Below, one piece after another: positions 17,229 to 26,644 of a DNA stretch of 64,000 nucleotides (positions are counted from its first letter, which is position 1; each line of letters opens with the position of its first letter). Origin of the DNA: Mesorhizobium huakuii (GTDB taxonomy: Bacteria > Pseudomonadota > Alphaproteobacteria > Rhizobiales > Rhizobiaceae). Under the pieces are notes generated by a model. It saw only the letters and a program-made list of their open reading frames with translations. It was not told the origin of the DNA and did no database searches. The position numbers were made by a program, and so were the translations under genes. The stretch is from assembly GCF_014189455.1 (NCBI RefSeq), contig NZ_CP050296.1, forward strand, positions 1,116,001-1,180,000. The letters run 5' to 3'.

Positions 17229-18284
17229 ATGCGCGAGACAACAGACCTGCCGCCGGACCGGGTCGACATTCCTGCGGCATGGATCGGCGAGGACATGGCA
17301 AAGCATTCTGAACAATGGCTGGTCGAACTGGGCTCGCGCGACGTCGCGGAACTGGAATCGGCGGCCGCCGGTTTTCTCGCCCGCTCACGCGATATCGGCA
17401 ACCTGAGCAAGGCCGATTTCCCCTTACCCCGGCTTGCCGGCCATCTTTCCGCGCTTCGCCAAAAACTGATCGTCGGAATAGGCTTCGAGGTGCTGCGCGG
17501 TCTCCCGGTCGCGGGATATTCCGCTGAAATGACGGCGACGATCTTCTGCGGGATCGGCGCGCATCTGGGAAGCGCACGCTCACAGAATGCCCAGGGCCAC
17601 ATTCTCGGCCATGTCCGCGACATCGGCGCCGACGCCAGGGACGCCACGACACGCATCTACCAGACGGCGGAACGCCAGACGTTTCACACCGATTCCGCCG
17701 ATGTCGTCGGCCTGCTCTGCCTAAGGGATGCCATGCAAGGCGGCGAGTCGCTGCTGGTCAGCACGGTGACGATCTATAACGAGATGCGCAAAAGACGGCC
17801 CGATCTGGTCCGCCTGCTGTTTGATCCGATTGCAACCGACCGGCGCGGCGAGATACCGGAAGGCGAAAAACCCTATTTCGAGATCCCGGTCCTCAACTGG
17901 CATGCGGGATTGCTGACCGGCATCTACCAGCGCCAGTACATCGACAGTGCCCAACGCTTCCCGGATGCCATGCGGCTCAGCCCCGCGCATGTCGAAGCGC
18001 TGGATCTCTTCGACAGCCTTGCCAATGATGTCAGGCTGAACCTGTCGATGCGGCTTCAGCCCGGCGACATGCAGTTCGTCTACAATCATTCGCTGCTGCA
18101 CGACCGCATGGGGTTTCGCGATTGGCCAGACCCGGACAAGCGGCGCCATATGCTGCGCCTGTGGCTATCGGTTCCCGGCGACCGCCTGCTGCCTGAGTGT
18201 TTCAGGCAGCGCTACGGCTCGATCGAGATCGGCGACCGGGGCGGGATCATTGTCAAGGGGACCCGGCTGAACGTGCCGCTATAG
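17229..18284 (+). CDS. TauD/TfdA-like Fe(II)/2-oxoglutarate dioxygenase
   Basis: A 351-residue protein. FHTDSADVVGLLCL places the metal-binding HxD at His153 and Asp155, and the distal VYNHSLLHDRMGF supplies the third His with RRHMLRLWLS giving the 2-oxoglutarate-binding Arg. This is the TauD/TfdA double-stranded beta-helix layout. Family members hydroxylate small molecules, including organosulfur compounds and amino acids; the substrate cannot be read from sequence. The ATG at 17229 follows CAGGAGAATGTC. It stands alone between the GYD gene and the rpoD terminator. Confidence 0.82.
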   Translation: MRETTDLPPDRVDIPAAWIGEDMAKHSEQWLVELGSRDVAELESAAAGFLARSRDIGNLSKADFPLPRLAGHLSALRQKLIVGIGFEVLRGLPVAGYSAEMTATIFCGIGAHLGSARSQNAQGHILGHVRDIGADARDATTRIYQTAERQTFHTDSADVVGLLCLRDAMQGGESLLVSTVTIYNEMRKRRPDLVRLLFDPIATDRRGEIPEGEKPYFEIPVLNWHAGLLTGIYQRQYIDSAQRFPDAMRLSPAHVEALDLFDSLANDVRLNLSMRLQPGDMQFVYNHSLLHDRMGFRDWPDPDKRRHMLRLWLSVPGDRLLPECFRQRYGSIEIGDRGGIIVKGTRLNVPL

Positions 18285-18318
18285 GGCAATTCCGGAAAAG
18301 TCTGAAACGGCTTTCCGC
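18285..18318. repeat. Short rhizobial intergenic motif, copy 1
   Basis: GGCAATTCCGGAAAAG followed by TCTGAAACGGCTTTCC. A related sequence lies at 47792-47820. The GCRATTCC-GGAAAAGT-TGAAA core recurs in rhizobial intergenic DNA as far as I know; here it sits just after a stop codon and before a terminator. Confidence 0.4.
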
Positions 18319-18332
18319 TGACGCTTGAAACG

Positions 18333-18355
18333 AAAAAGGGCGCCAATCGGCGCCC
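18333..18355 (-). terminator. Intrinsic terminator of rpoD
   Basis: Read on the minus strand: stem GGGCGCC, loop GATT, stem GGCGCCC and a T5 run, starting about 29 bp after the rpoD stop. Confidence 0.85.
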
Positions 18356-18383
18356 TCAACTCTTCGCAGAGATAAAACTCAAC

Positions 18384-20408
18384 TCAGCTGTCGAGGAAGC
18401 TGCGCAGCTTGCGGCTCCGGCTCGGGTGCTTGAGCTTGCGCAGCGCCTTGGCTTCGATCTGGCGGATACGCTCGCGGGTGACCGAGAACTGCTGGCCGAC
18501 TTCTTCCAGCGTATGGTCGGTGTTCATGCCGATGCCGAAGCGCATGCGCAGCACGCGCTCCTCGCGTGGCGTCAGCGAGGCCAGAACGCGCGTCGTGGTC
18601 TCGCGCAGATTGGCCTGGATCGCCGCGTCGATCGGCAGGATCGCCATCTTGTCCTCGATGAAATCGCCCAGATGCGAATCCTCCTCGTCGCCGACAGGCG
18701 TTTCGAGCGAGATCGGCTCCTTGGCGATCTTCAACACCTTGCGCACTTTTTCGAGCGGCATGGCGAGCTTTTCGGCCAGTTCCTCCGGCGTCGGTTCGCG
18801 GCCGATCTCGTGCAGCATCTGGCGCGAGGTGCGCACGATCTTGTTGATCGTCTCGATCATGTGCACCGGAATGCGGATGGTGCGCGCCTGGTCGGCGATC
18901 GAACGCGTGATCGCCTGCCGGATCCACCATGTCGCGTAGGTCGAGAACTTGTAGCCACGGCGGTATTCGAACTTATCGACCGCCTTCATCAGGCCGATAT
19001 TGCCTTCCTGGATCAGGTCGAGGAACTGCAGGCCGCGGTTGGTGTATTTCTTGGCGATGGAGATGACGAGGCGCAGATTGGCCTCGACCATTTCCTTCTT
19101 GGCGATCGCGGCTTCGCGCTCGCCCTTCTGCACCTGGTTGACGATCTTGCGGAATTCCAGGATCGAGATCGCCGTTTCGGTGGCCAGGTGCTGGATCTCG
19201 GCACGCAGGTCCTTGATCGCATCCTTCTCGTTCTTGGTGAATTCCTTCCAGCCGCGCGAGGTCAGATTGCCGATCGCGCGCGTCCAGTTCGGGTCGAGCT
19301 CGGAGCCCTGATATTCCTTCAGGAACTCCTCGCGGCGCACGCCATAGCTTTCGGCCAGCCGCAAGAGCTTGCCCTCGTTCTGCACCAGGCGCTTGTTGAT
19401 GTCGTAGAGCTGCTCGACCAGCGCCTCGATGCGCGCGGTGTTGAGCGAAAGCGACTTCACCGCCTTGATCAGCTGGTCCTTCAACTCCTTCAGCCGGCGG
19501 TCCTGGCTGGGCGACAACGTGCCGGCGGCGGCCAGGCGGTTCTCGACCTGCTGGTCCTGCAGCTTGCGCAGCTTCTTGTAGGTGTCGGCGATGACGTCGA
19601 GCGTCTCCATCACCTGCGGGCGCAGTTCGGCTTCCATCGCCGCCAGCGACAGGCTCGCCTCGTCCTCGTCTTCCTCGTCATCATCCCCGATGCCGCGCGT
19701 ATCGGCGCCGACATTGGTGATGTCGTCTTCCTCGTCGCGTCCACGGCGCGACTTTTCCTCGGGCTTGGGCGCTTCCTCGATGCGCTCGACCACCGGCGCC
19801 TGCTTGGCTTCGGGGCCGGCATAGGTGGCTTCAAGATCGATGATCTCGCGCAGCAGGATCTTGGATTCGTTGAGCTCGTCGCGCCAGATGATGATGGCCT
19901 GGAAGGTCAGCGGGCTTTCGCACAGGCCCGCAATCATCGTCTCGCGGCCGGCCTCGATACGCTTGGCGATCGCGATTTCGCCTTCGCGCGACAGAAGCTC
20001 GACCGAGCCCATCTCGCGCAGATACATGCGCACCGGATCGTCGGTGCGGTCGGTCGGCTCTTTCTTGGTGGTGGTGGCGGCGACCGCCGTGCCGGTCTGT
20101 TCGGCCAGCTCGTTGGCGTCTTCCTCGGCATCGGCCGCGGTGTCGCCGGCCTCGGCCTCTTCACCCTGCTCGTCATCCTCGACGACGTTGATGCCCATGT
20201 CGGACAGCATCGCCATCGTGTCCTCGATCTGCTCGGAGGTCACTTCCTCGGAAGGCAGCACCGAATTCAGCTCGTCCATCGTGACATAGCCGCGCTTCTT
20301 GGCGGCCTTGATCATCTTCTTGACAGCATCATCGGAAAGGTCGAGCAGAGGGCCATCGGTGGCGCCTTCGCGTTCGGTCTCGACCTCTTCCTTTTCCTTA
20401 GTCGCCAT
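18384..20408 (-). CDS. rpoD: RNA polymerase primary sigma factor (sigma-70, RpoD)
   Basis: A 674-residue housekeeping sigma factor. Region 1.1 is at the N-terminus, followed by a long acidic spacer ([20 protein letters not shown]). Region 1.2 holds [20 protein letters not shown]. Region 2 holds [20 protein letters not shown], then [20 protein letters not shown] (2.3/2.4). Region 4 holds [20 protein letters not shown], then [20 protein letters not shown]. The start at 20408 ([15 protein letters not shown]) is chosen over an ATG six codons upstream. It directs transcription from -35/-10 promoters such as those proposed here for carA and carB. It follows dnaG on the same strand, as in the classical macromolecular-synthesis operon. 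Confidence 0.98.
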   Translation of the reverse strand: MATKEKEEVETEREGATDGPLLDLSDDAVKKMIKAAKKRGYVTMDELNSVLPSEEVTSEQIEDTMAMLSDMGINVVEDDEQGEEAEAGDTAADAEEDANELAEQTGTAVAATTTKKEPTDRTDDPVRMYLREMGSVELLSREGEIAIAKRIEAGRETMIAGLCESPLTFQAIIIWRDELNESKILLREIIDLEATYAGPEAKQAPVVERIEEAPKPEEKSRRGRDEEDDITNVGADTRGIGDDDEEDEDEASLSLAAMEAELRPQVMETLDVIADTYKKLRKLQDQQVENRLAAAGTLSPSQDRRLKELKDQLIKAVKSLSLNTARIEALVEQLYDINKRLVQNEGKLLRLAESYGVRREEFLKEYQGSELDPNWTRAIGNLTSRGWKEFTKNEKDAIKDLRAEIQHLATETAISILEFRKIVNQVQKGEREAAIAKKEMVEANLRLVISIAKKYTNRGLQFLDLIQEGNIGLMKAVDKFEYRRGYKFSTYATWWIRQAITRSIADQARTIRIPVHMIETINKIVRTSRQMLHEIGREPTPEELAEKLAMPLEKVRKVLKIAKEPISLETPVGDEEDSHLGDFIEDKMAILPIDAAIQANLRETTTRVLASLTPREERVLRMRFGIGMNTDHTLEEVGQQFSVTRERIRQIEAKALRKLKHPSRSRKLRSFLDS

Positions 20409-20828
20409 TTTTTTTATCTTCTCCAAGCGGCTGCCATCGAAGCCGCATAAACTGTCGGACCAGTCAAAACCGGATGTGCTCGCTTAAAAACGCGCTTTCA
20501 CCGGGCCGGTAGCCGCATCTACCTTGTTTGGTACACGTCGTTGCCCAAAGCTGGTTTCCCCTTTTGGGCGACATGCATTAAGTCCAGATTAACCCTGATA
20601 TCTGTGGCAGGCTGCCTGCCTGTCCAGTCACCAGTACCTCACATCGCTCATTTCCCGTCGGCGCGGGTGCGGGTTAACGTTTCGAATCGTCCTGATTCCG
20701 CCATTCTGTCAGAAGGTCAAGCGCCTCTGGCATGATTCGCATGAAAAAAGCGAATCAATTACCCGACTTAGCGCGCCTCGCCCCCTTGGGAAGCCCAGCC
20801 ACGCTCTCATTCTTGCATTCAGCTGCAC
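20409..20828. other. dnaG-rpoD intergenic region, 420 bp
   Basis: Upstream of rpoD and downstream of dnaG. It is long enough to hold rpoD promoters, but no convincing -35/-10 pair or terminator was recognised by eye, and no conserved short gene is seen. Confidence 0.5.
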
Positions 20829-22763
20829 TTAGGCTCGCCCGGCCCTGCCCGACGAAACGCCGAATCCTTCGATCAGCGCTTCCGTCGCCTGTACATCCTG
20901 AAATTGCGCCTGAATTTCGATCAGATGGCGGAAGTTTTCGTCCGAGGGATCTGCTTCGAGCGCCGCTTCCGCCTGTTTCAGTTCCTTATGTAAGGTGCGC
21001 GCGCTGCGCTGCAAGTGCAGTGCCTGGTTCAGAGCGTCGCGGGCGTCGTCGAGTGCCGCCGTCTCCAGCGCCGGCCATTGCCGCGCCCGCCGGATCAGGC
21101 CGACGGCGCGCTCCCAGATCTCGGCGCAGCCGGCACGCTCGATCGTCGCCACCACGGCGTGGCGGTCATTGGCCGTGTCATGCGCCATCGCGTCAAGGAT
21201 GGCGGCATGCAGCCGCTGCAGATCGGAATTGGCAAGGTCGAGAAATTCGACATGGGCGAAATTCTCGTCGATCAGCGGTGGATGGTTGACCAGGGCCACG
21301 ATGATCGTCGCCTCGCGCACCGACATGCCCTCGCTGCCGCGCTTGACCAGCGCCGACTGGCCGAGGCTTTCGGTGATTGCCATGCGGCCGCCGCCAGGCT
21401 TGGCGAATTGGCCGCCGGGTGCGGCTGCCTTGCCCTGCCCCGGTTTCCAGTCCTGGCGCCCTTGCCGCGCATCGCGCTGCAAGCCGAAGAAGCTCTTTTC
21501 CCGCTCACGCATTTCCTGCTGGTAGTGATAGCGCGTGCTTTCGTCGCGGATGCGGCTGGCGAGTTCCCGCAGCGTCTTTCCCAGTTCCGCCCGCCGCTCC
21601 GGCGTGTCGAAGACACCACCCGCCGTCTCGCGCATCCACAACAGGTCGACCAGCGGCCGCGCATCGGCAAGCACGGCACGGAAAGCGTCCGGCCCCTCGG
21701 CCTTGACCAGGTCGTCGGGATCCTTGCCTTCCGGCAGCAGCGCGAAGCGCGCCGAGCGCCCGGCCTGCACCGAGGGTAATGCCAGATCCGCGGCACGCCA
21801 CGCCGCCTTCAGCCCGGCCTTGTCGCCGTCGAAGCACAGCATCGGTTCGGGCGCCATACGCCAAAGCAATTCCAGCTGGTTTTCGGTAAGCGCGGTGCCG
21901 AGCGGCGCCACGACATTCTCGAAGCCGGCCTGTGCTAGCGCGATCACGTCCATGTAGCCTTCGACGGCGATGACCGTGCCGCCTTTCGCGAGCGCCTTGC
22001 GGGCACGGGCGAAATTGTAGAGCACATTGCCCTTGTGGAAGAGCTCGGTGTCGGGCGAGTTCATGTATTTGGCCAGCGCATCGGCCGCCAGCGCCCGGCC
22101 GCCAAAGGCGATGATCTTGCCGCGCGAATCCGGGATCGGAAACATGATGCGGTCGCGGAACCAGTCATAGGAGACCGGAATGTCGTCGCCATGCCGCACC
22201 AGCCCGCAGGCTTCGATATCGGCTTTCGGCACGCCTTTTGCGGCGAGATGCTCCTTCAGAGCATTGCGGCTGTCGGGCGCGAAGCCGAGCCGGAACGACT
22301 GCTGCGTCGCTGGCGTCAGCCCGCGATCCCTGAGATACGCGCGGGCTTTGGCTCCCTCCGGTCCCTGCAGCCGCTCCTGGAAGAAGGCGGTCGCCATTTC
22401 CATGACGTCGGTCAGGCTGGCGCGCTCTTTCTCGCGCCGTTCCTCCCGCTCGTCGCGCACCGGCATTGGCACGCCGGCCATGTCGGCGATCTTCTCGACC
22501 GCCTCGGGAAAACTCATGCCGTCGAGTTCAGTGAGGAATTTGAAATGGTCGCCCGACACATCGCAGCCGAAACAATGGTAGCGGCCTTTCTTGTCCTCGC
22601 AGTGGAAGGACGGGCTTTTCTCGCCATGGAAGGGACAGCAGGCCCAATAGTCGCCGCGCGACGCATTGGTCTTCTTACGATCCCACGCGACGCGTTGGCC
22701 GATAACCGATGAAATCGGCACGCGGTCGCGGATCTCGTCGAGAAAGGCGGGCGGAAAGCGCAT
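20829..22763 (-). CDS. dnaG: DNA primase
   Basis: A 644-residue replication primase that lays down RNA primers at the fork together with DnaB helicase. The N-terminal CHC2 zinc ribbon is CCPFHGEKSPSF...YHCFGC (Cys43, His46, Cys64, Cys67). The catalytic core follows (GFAPDSRNALKEHL; RIMFPIPDSRGKIIAFGGRA; TOPRIM glutamate in VIAVEGYMDVIALAQAG and acidic residues in LCFDGDKAG). The C-terminal helicase-binding domain follows a Gly/Lys-rich linker near 440. The start at 22763 (MRFPPAFLDEIRDRVPISS) is the standard family start; an ATG 29 codons upstream is unlikely. Confidence 0.97.
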   Translation of the reverse strand: MRFPPAFLDEIRDRVPISSVIGQRVAWDRKKTNASRGDYWACCPFHGEKSPSFHCEDKKGRYHCFGCDVSGDHFKFLTELDGMSFPEAVEKIADMAGVPMPVRDEREERREKERASLTDVMEMATAFFQERLQGPEGAKARAYLRDRGLTPATQQSFRLGFAPDSRNALKEHLAAKGVPKADIEACGLVRHGDDIPVSYDWFRDRIMFPIPDSRGKIIAFGGRALAADALAKYMNSPDTELFHKGNVLYNFARARKALAKGGTVIAVEGYMDVIALAQAGFENVVAPLGTALTENQLELLWRMAPEPMLCFDGDKAGLKAAWRAADLALPSVQAGRSARFALLPEGKDPDDLVKAEGPDAFRAVLADARPLVDLLWMRETAGGVFDTPERRAELGKTLRELASRIRDESTRYHYQQEMREREKSFFGLQRDARQGRQDWKPGQGKAAAPGGQFAKPGGGRMAITESLGQSALVKRGSEGMSVREATIIVALVNHPPLIDENFAHVEFLDLANSDLQRLHAAILDAMAHDTANDRHAVVATIERAGCAEIWERAVGLIRRARQWPALETAALDDARDALNQALHLQRSARTLHKELKQAEAALEADPSDENFRHLIEIQAQFQDVQATEALIEGFGVSSGRAGRA

Positions 22764-22848
22764 TGAGGGAACTCGTTTCCCCACCATATAATCATGCCGG
22801 CGAAATCCGACGACCCCCAATACGGGCCATACCCGGTTTCCACAGGGC

Positions 22849-22878
22849 AAAAAGAAAGGCGGCCGTTGCGGGCCGCCC
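22849..22878 (-). terminator. Intrinsic terminator after the RcnB-like gene
   Basis: On the minus strand: GGGCGGCC, a CGCAAC loop, GGCCGCC and then TTTCTTTTT, about 27 bp after the stop of the gene at 22905. Confidence 0.75.
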
Positions 22879-22904
22879 TTCCTTCTCAGTCCAGCTGCCG
22901 GAAC

Positions 22905-23273
22905 TTACTGCGCGGCAAGCGCGCCGAAGATGACGCCCGACAGGATGCCGACCAGCACATAGTCGTTGCCGACGCGGATCCATTCCTGGCCGCGGCCGGG
23001 GCGATGTAGGCCGTAGCGGCCATAGTCGCGGATCGGCCGGTGCTGCCTCCAGCCCGAATACTTCTGGCCGTTGCGCCAGTGGTTGCGCTTCACGACGACC
23101 TTCTTCTTGAAGACGCGCTTCCTCACATCGTTGTGGTGGCCGGGCTTCTGCCAGTCGACCTTGGTGTAATTCGACTGCGGCGCGACCGGCGCGTTCATCG
23201 GCGCGGCCTGGCCGGTAAGCGACGTGGCGGCGAGCATCGCGACAGCGAGAGCAGAAAGAACAATGCGTTTCAT
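22905..23273 (-). CDS. RcnB-like small secreted protein
   Basis: A 122-residue protein with a signal peptide (MKRIVLSALAVAMLAATSLTGQA), a very basic central part (RKRVFKKKVVVKRNHWRNGQ) and the YGRYGLHRPGRGQEWIRVGN segment with DYVLVGILSGVI, which is the RcnB/DUF1236-like signature. RcnB itself is a periplasmic factor affecting Ni/Co efflux; most family members, probably including this one, are uncharacterised. The start at 23273 is where the signal peptide begins, behind AGGAGACTTCCC. Confidence 0.75.
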   Translation of the reverse strand: MKRIVLSALAVAMLAATSLTGQAAPMNAPVAPQSNYTKVDWQKPGHHNDVRKRVFKKKVVVKRNHWRNGQKYSGWRQHRPIRDYGRYGLHRPGRGQEWIRVGNDYVLVGILSGVIFGALAAQ

Positions 23274-23342
23274 GGGAAGTCTCCTTGGTTGTCGATGCCC
23301 CGAGGAATAGCGGCCAGGGGATGAACCGAAACTGAATGGGAG

Positions 23343-23360
23343 CATTACAATTACGTAATG
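23343..23360. promoter_or_regulatory. Palindrome upstream of the RcnB-like gene
   Basis: CATTAC, AATTAC, GTAATG: an 18-bp dyad containing the perfect 10-bp palindrome ATTACGTAAT, about 70 bp before the ATG. It is a candidate operator; no binding protein can be named. Confidence 0.4.
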
Positions 23361-23662
23361 AAATCTTCTACTTATTCCTGATATTTGAACATCATCGCAA
23401 AGTTGACAGCGAGCAGCGCGGCCGACGCGGCCGATCCGCCGTGATGCCACCGACCGGCGATGCAACCATTTGCGCATCCGTCCATTTTCCGACACGCCCT
23501 GTCGCGCACCAACAGCCCCTTGAAATCGACAAAATTTTATTATCCGGCTAAAATATTCCGGCTATTATCCACGGCTGCCATGACCATGATTCGTACCCTT
23601 GTTTTCTCTCCTGATCGCCACGATGTCCGCATCGTGGGCGCCATTCGCATGCAGGCGCCTCA
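23361..23662. other. Intergenic region upstream of the Na/Pi cotransporter gene
   Basis: About 300 bp. Near 23530-23575 an AT-rich stretch holds two copies of a TATTCCGGCTA/TATCCGGCTA sequence, the likely promoter area of the transporter gene. No Pho box of the form CTGTCAT-N4-CTGTCAT was seen, and no gene. Confidence 0.45.
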
Positions 23663-25326
23663 ATGAGCGGTTCCGTCGTCCTTCTGCATCTGGCCGGCGC
23701 GGTCGCGCTGATGCTGTTTGCCACCCGAATGGTCAAGACCGGCGTCGAGCGCGCTTATGGCGACGTGCTGCGCCACAGGCTGCGCGCAACCATGCGCAAT
23801 CCGATCATGGCGGTGCTGGCCGGCACAGGCCTCGCCATCGCCCTGCAAAGTTCGACCGCGGTGACGCTGCTGGTCGGCTCCTTCGCCGGTTCCGGCATCG
23901 TCTCGGGTGCCGCCGGCCAATTGGCCGTGCGCGGCGCCGAGATCGGCTCGGCGCTCGTGGTCAAGCTTTTGACCTTCGATCTCACGCTGCTGGTGCCGCT
24001 CTGCCTGATCACCGGCACGGTGATGTTCATGGCCACCGAGCGGCGCGACTGGCGCCAGACCGGCCGCATCCTGGTCGGCATCGGCCTGTTGATCCTGTCG
24101 CTGGAAATGATCGGCCAGGCATCCGAGCCGCTGCGCAACAGCCAGCTGATGCCGGTCATCATCAACTACTTCTCCAGCGATTCCATCACCGCCTATCTCT
24201 TGGCTGCGCTGATCACCTGGCTGTTCCAGTCGAGCATCGCGGCGGTGCTTTTGATGGCGACGCTGGCCGGCCGCGCCTGATCAGCCCGGAACTCGGCGTC
24301 GTCCTCATCCTCGGCGTCAATCTCGGCTCCTCGATCATCGCGCCGATGCTGACGCGCTCGACCGGCCCCGCCGTGCGCGTCGTGCCGATCGGCAATCTGC
24401 TGATGCGCGGGCTGGGCTCGCTGGTCATGCTGATCCTGTTCATGATCGTCCGCCCGCATGTCGGCTTCCTCGGCGCGACGGCGGCGGACCAGATCGTCAA
24501 CGCCCACATCCTGTTCAACGTCATCATCCTGCTTGCCGGCCTGCCGCTGGCCGGCTTCGTCTATCGCGCTTCGGAGAAGATCGTGGCGCTCGGCACCAAG
24601 CCGGCGCCGGCCGCCTCGCTCGACGTCATCGAGTTGTCGGCGCTCAACGAGAGCGCGCTCGATGTGCCGAGCCAGGCACTGGCCAACGCCACGCGCGAGG
24701 TGGTGCGGGTCTGCGAGACGGTCGAGATCATGCTGAAGCGCATCATCGAGCTCTATGAGAGCGCCGACGCCGACAAGATCAAGGCACTTGCCGCCCTCGA
24801 CGACCGCGTTGACCGCAAGCACGCGGCGATAAAACTCTACCTCGCCAAGGTCACCAAGAACCCGCTGACCGAGGACGAGGCGCTGCGCTGCCAGGAACTG
24901 ATCGGCGCCTGCGTCAAGCTCGAGCAGGTCGGCGACATCATCGTGCGCAACATGCTGGTGCATGTGAAGAAGAAGATTGAACACGGGCTGGAATTCACCG
25001 ACGAGGGCTGGAGCGAATTGTCCGCCTTCCACGCCTCGGTGCTGGCCAATGCAAGACTTGCCTTCAACGTCCTGGTCTCGCGCGACCCCGAAACGGCCCG
25101 CCAACTGGTGCTGGAGAAGGACCAGTTGCGCGACCGCGAGAAGGAAACCAGCGCCAGCCATTTCGTGCGGCTGCGCGAAGGCACCGCCAAAAGCGTCGAA
25201 ACCAGCTCGATCCACCTCGACACCATCCGCGACCTGAAGCAGATCAACTCGCTGCTGGCCTCGATGGCCTACCCGGTGCTGGAAGAGCGCGGCCTGCTAA
25301 CCGGGTCGCGGCTGAAGGCGAGCTGA
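23663..25326 (+). pseudogene. Na/Pi cotransporter family protein (NptA/PhoU-like), frameshifted
   Basis: The start at 23663 (MSGSVVLLHLAGAVALMLFA) gives the first Na/Pi cotransporter repeat, with the QSS motif GLAIALQSSTAVTLLVGSFAG. A second QSS motif is WLFQSSIAAVLLMATLAGRA, after which the frame stops at 24280. The rest continues in another frame as ISPELGVVLILGVNLGSSII and further membrane helices, then a C-terminal PhoU-like helical domain (LANATREVVRVCETVEIMLK, CVKLEQVGDIIVRNMLVHVK) ending at 25326. One missing base near 24265-24280 in a GGCCGGCCGCG stretch explains the break. If real, the membrane transporter is lost; if an assembly error, the gene is intact at about 550 residues. Confidence 0.72.
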
Positions 25327-25339
25327 GGCAAGCGCCGCT

Positions 25340-25492
25340 TTTCCCTTCTCCCCCTGTGGCAGAAGGTGGCCTCGCGAAGCGAGGTCGGATGAGGGGTGTT
25401 CCAGCTTGGCGAGGACGGCACTCCGTCACCCACCCCTCAACCGTCTCGGCGCTGCGCGCCGATCCACCTTCTCCCACAGGGGGAGAAGGAAG
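25340..25492. repeat. Large imperfect inverted repeat
   Basis: TTCTCCCCCTGTGGCAGAAG at the left and its near-complement CTTCTCCCACAGGGGGAGAA at the right enclose about 100 bp with CTCGCGAAGCGAG and GGCGCTGCGCGCC inner palindromes. It resembles, in plan but not in sequence, the palindromes at 12.97, 55.4, 57.2 and 60.6 kb, and is therefore a second repeat family. Confidence 0.7.
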
Positions 25493-25525
25493 AACCGCCC
25501 CCCACCCCCCACTCAAGAAAACCTA

Positions 25526-26567
25526 GAGCGGTTCGCATTTAGGTTGACTTGTATCCGGCGCTTTCGATGTAGTTGTTACATTCATTTGAGGTGACGACGT
25601 CGAGGGTGCTGGCGATGGCGCTGTGTACGGCCTGGATGCTTCGCTTGGCGGCACGTCGCATGCAGTGCTTGAGCTTGGCGAAGAGCTTCTCGATTGGATT
25701 GAGATCTGGACTGTAAGGCGGCAGGAAGAAGAGCCGCGCACCGGCGGCCCTGACGATGTCGCGGACGGCTTGGCCCTTGTGAGATCCGAGATTGTCGAGA
25801 ATGACGATGTCACCCGGCTTCAGGGTCTTGATGAGTTCGGTTTCGACATAGACACGGAAGGCCTGCGCATTGATGGGTCCGTCAATGACCCAAGGCGCCT
25901 CTACCCGATCATGCCGCAGTGCGGCGATGAAGGTCATCGTCTTCCAATGACCATATGGCGCGTGAGCCATCAGCCGCTTGCCGCGCACACCCCAGCCGCG
26001 CAACGGCGCCATGTTGGTCTTGACCCACGTTTCATCCAGGAAGACCAGGCGCGTTGGGTCAATGCGGGTCTGATAGCGCATCCATTGCGTCCGCCGACGC
26101 ATCAGCTTTGGCTTGAGTTGCTCAGCCGGCAGAACGGTTTTTTTAAAACTCTTGCCCTCGCGATGCAGGAAGCGACCGACGCTGGCAGGGTGGATGATGA
26201 GACCCCGGTCAGCCAGTGCGGCCGTCAATTCATGAAGCGTTATGTTGGCATCCCGCTCGACCTCGCTCAGGACGAAGGCACGATGCTCCCCGTCAATCAG
26301 ATAGGGTCGATGACCGCCCATCTTGCCGGGTGCCGCACTGCCCAGCCGACGCTTGCGCGCCGCCCACTTGATCACGCTCGAAACTGCCACCTTCAGTGCC
26401 GCGGCCACCTCTCGGCTCGTCTCGCCTTCTTCAAGGCGAGCCAACGCCCGTTCCCGCAAATCCATCGAATAAGGCTTGGCCATCTGTCCCGACCTCCAAC
26501 GGTCAGAACATCGAATCTGATTTGCTCAGTCTTGGGAATCCCGATTCAGACAAAACGCGAACCGCTC
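25526..26567 (-). mobile_element. IS630-family insertion sequence, copy A (1042 bp)
   Basis: Terminal inverted repeats begin GAGCGGTTCGC at both ends (left continues ATTTAGG, right complement GTTTTGTC). It is flanked by TA at 25524-25525 and 26568-26569, the TA target duplication of the IS630/Tc1 superfamily. It carries one transposase gene. Its transposase is identical in translation to copy B at 37295-38336, which lies in the opposite orientation. Its right end is 77 bp from the MFS gene start, so it sits in or near that promoter. Confidence 0.93.
25539..26483 (-). CDS. IS630 family transposase (copy A)
   Basis: A 314-residue DDE transposase: N-terminal HTH (MAKPYSMDLRERALARLEEG, SREVAAALKVAVSSVIKWAA) and the catalytic triad in VFLDETWVKTN (first Asp), DIVILDNLGSHKG (second Asp) and YSPDLNPIEKLFAKLK (Glu). 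Family length is normal and no frameshift is present, so it is probably active and catalyses cut-and-paste transposition into TA. Confidence 0.94.
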   Translation of the reverse strand: MAKPYSMDLRERALARLEEGETSREVAAALKVAVSSVIKWAARKRRLGSAAPGKMGGHRPYLIDGEHRAFVLSEVERDANITLHELTAALADRGLIIHPASVGRFLHREGKSFKKTVLPAEQLKPKLMRRRTQWMRYQTRIDPTRLVFLDETWVKTNMAPLRGWGVRGKRLMAHAPYGHWKTMTFIAALRHDRVEAPWVIDGPINAQAFRVYVETELIKTLKPGDIVILDNLGSHKGQAVRDIVRAAGARLFFLPPYSPDLNPIEKLFAKLKHCMRRAAKRSIQAVHSAIASTLDVVTSNECNNYIESAGYKST

Positions 26568-26644
26568 TAAAGTCGCGACAAAATTTCTGGATTGCCTGTG
26601 CCGCCCATCCGTGGTTTGAGGCCGTTCCAGCCAAGGCTTTCCCC

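Noticed and set aside
18426..20450. A 674-codon open frame antisense to rpoD
   Set aside because: It mirrors rpoD codon structure, has no family resemblance and no promoter or ribosome binding site; long antisense frames are usual in GC-rich genes.
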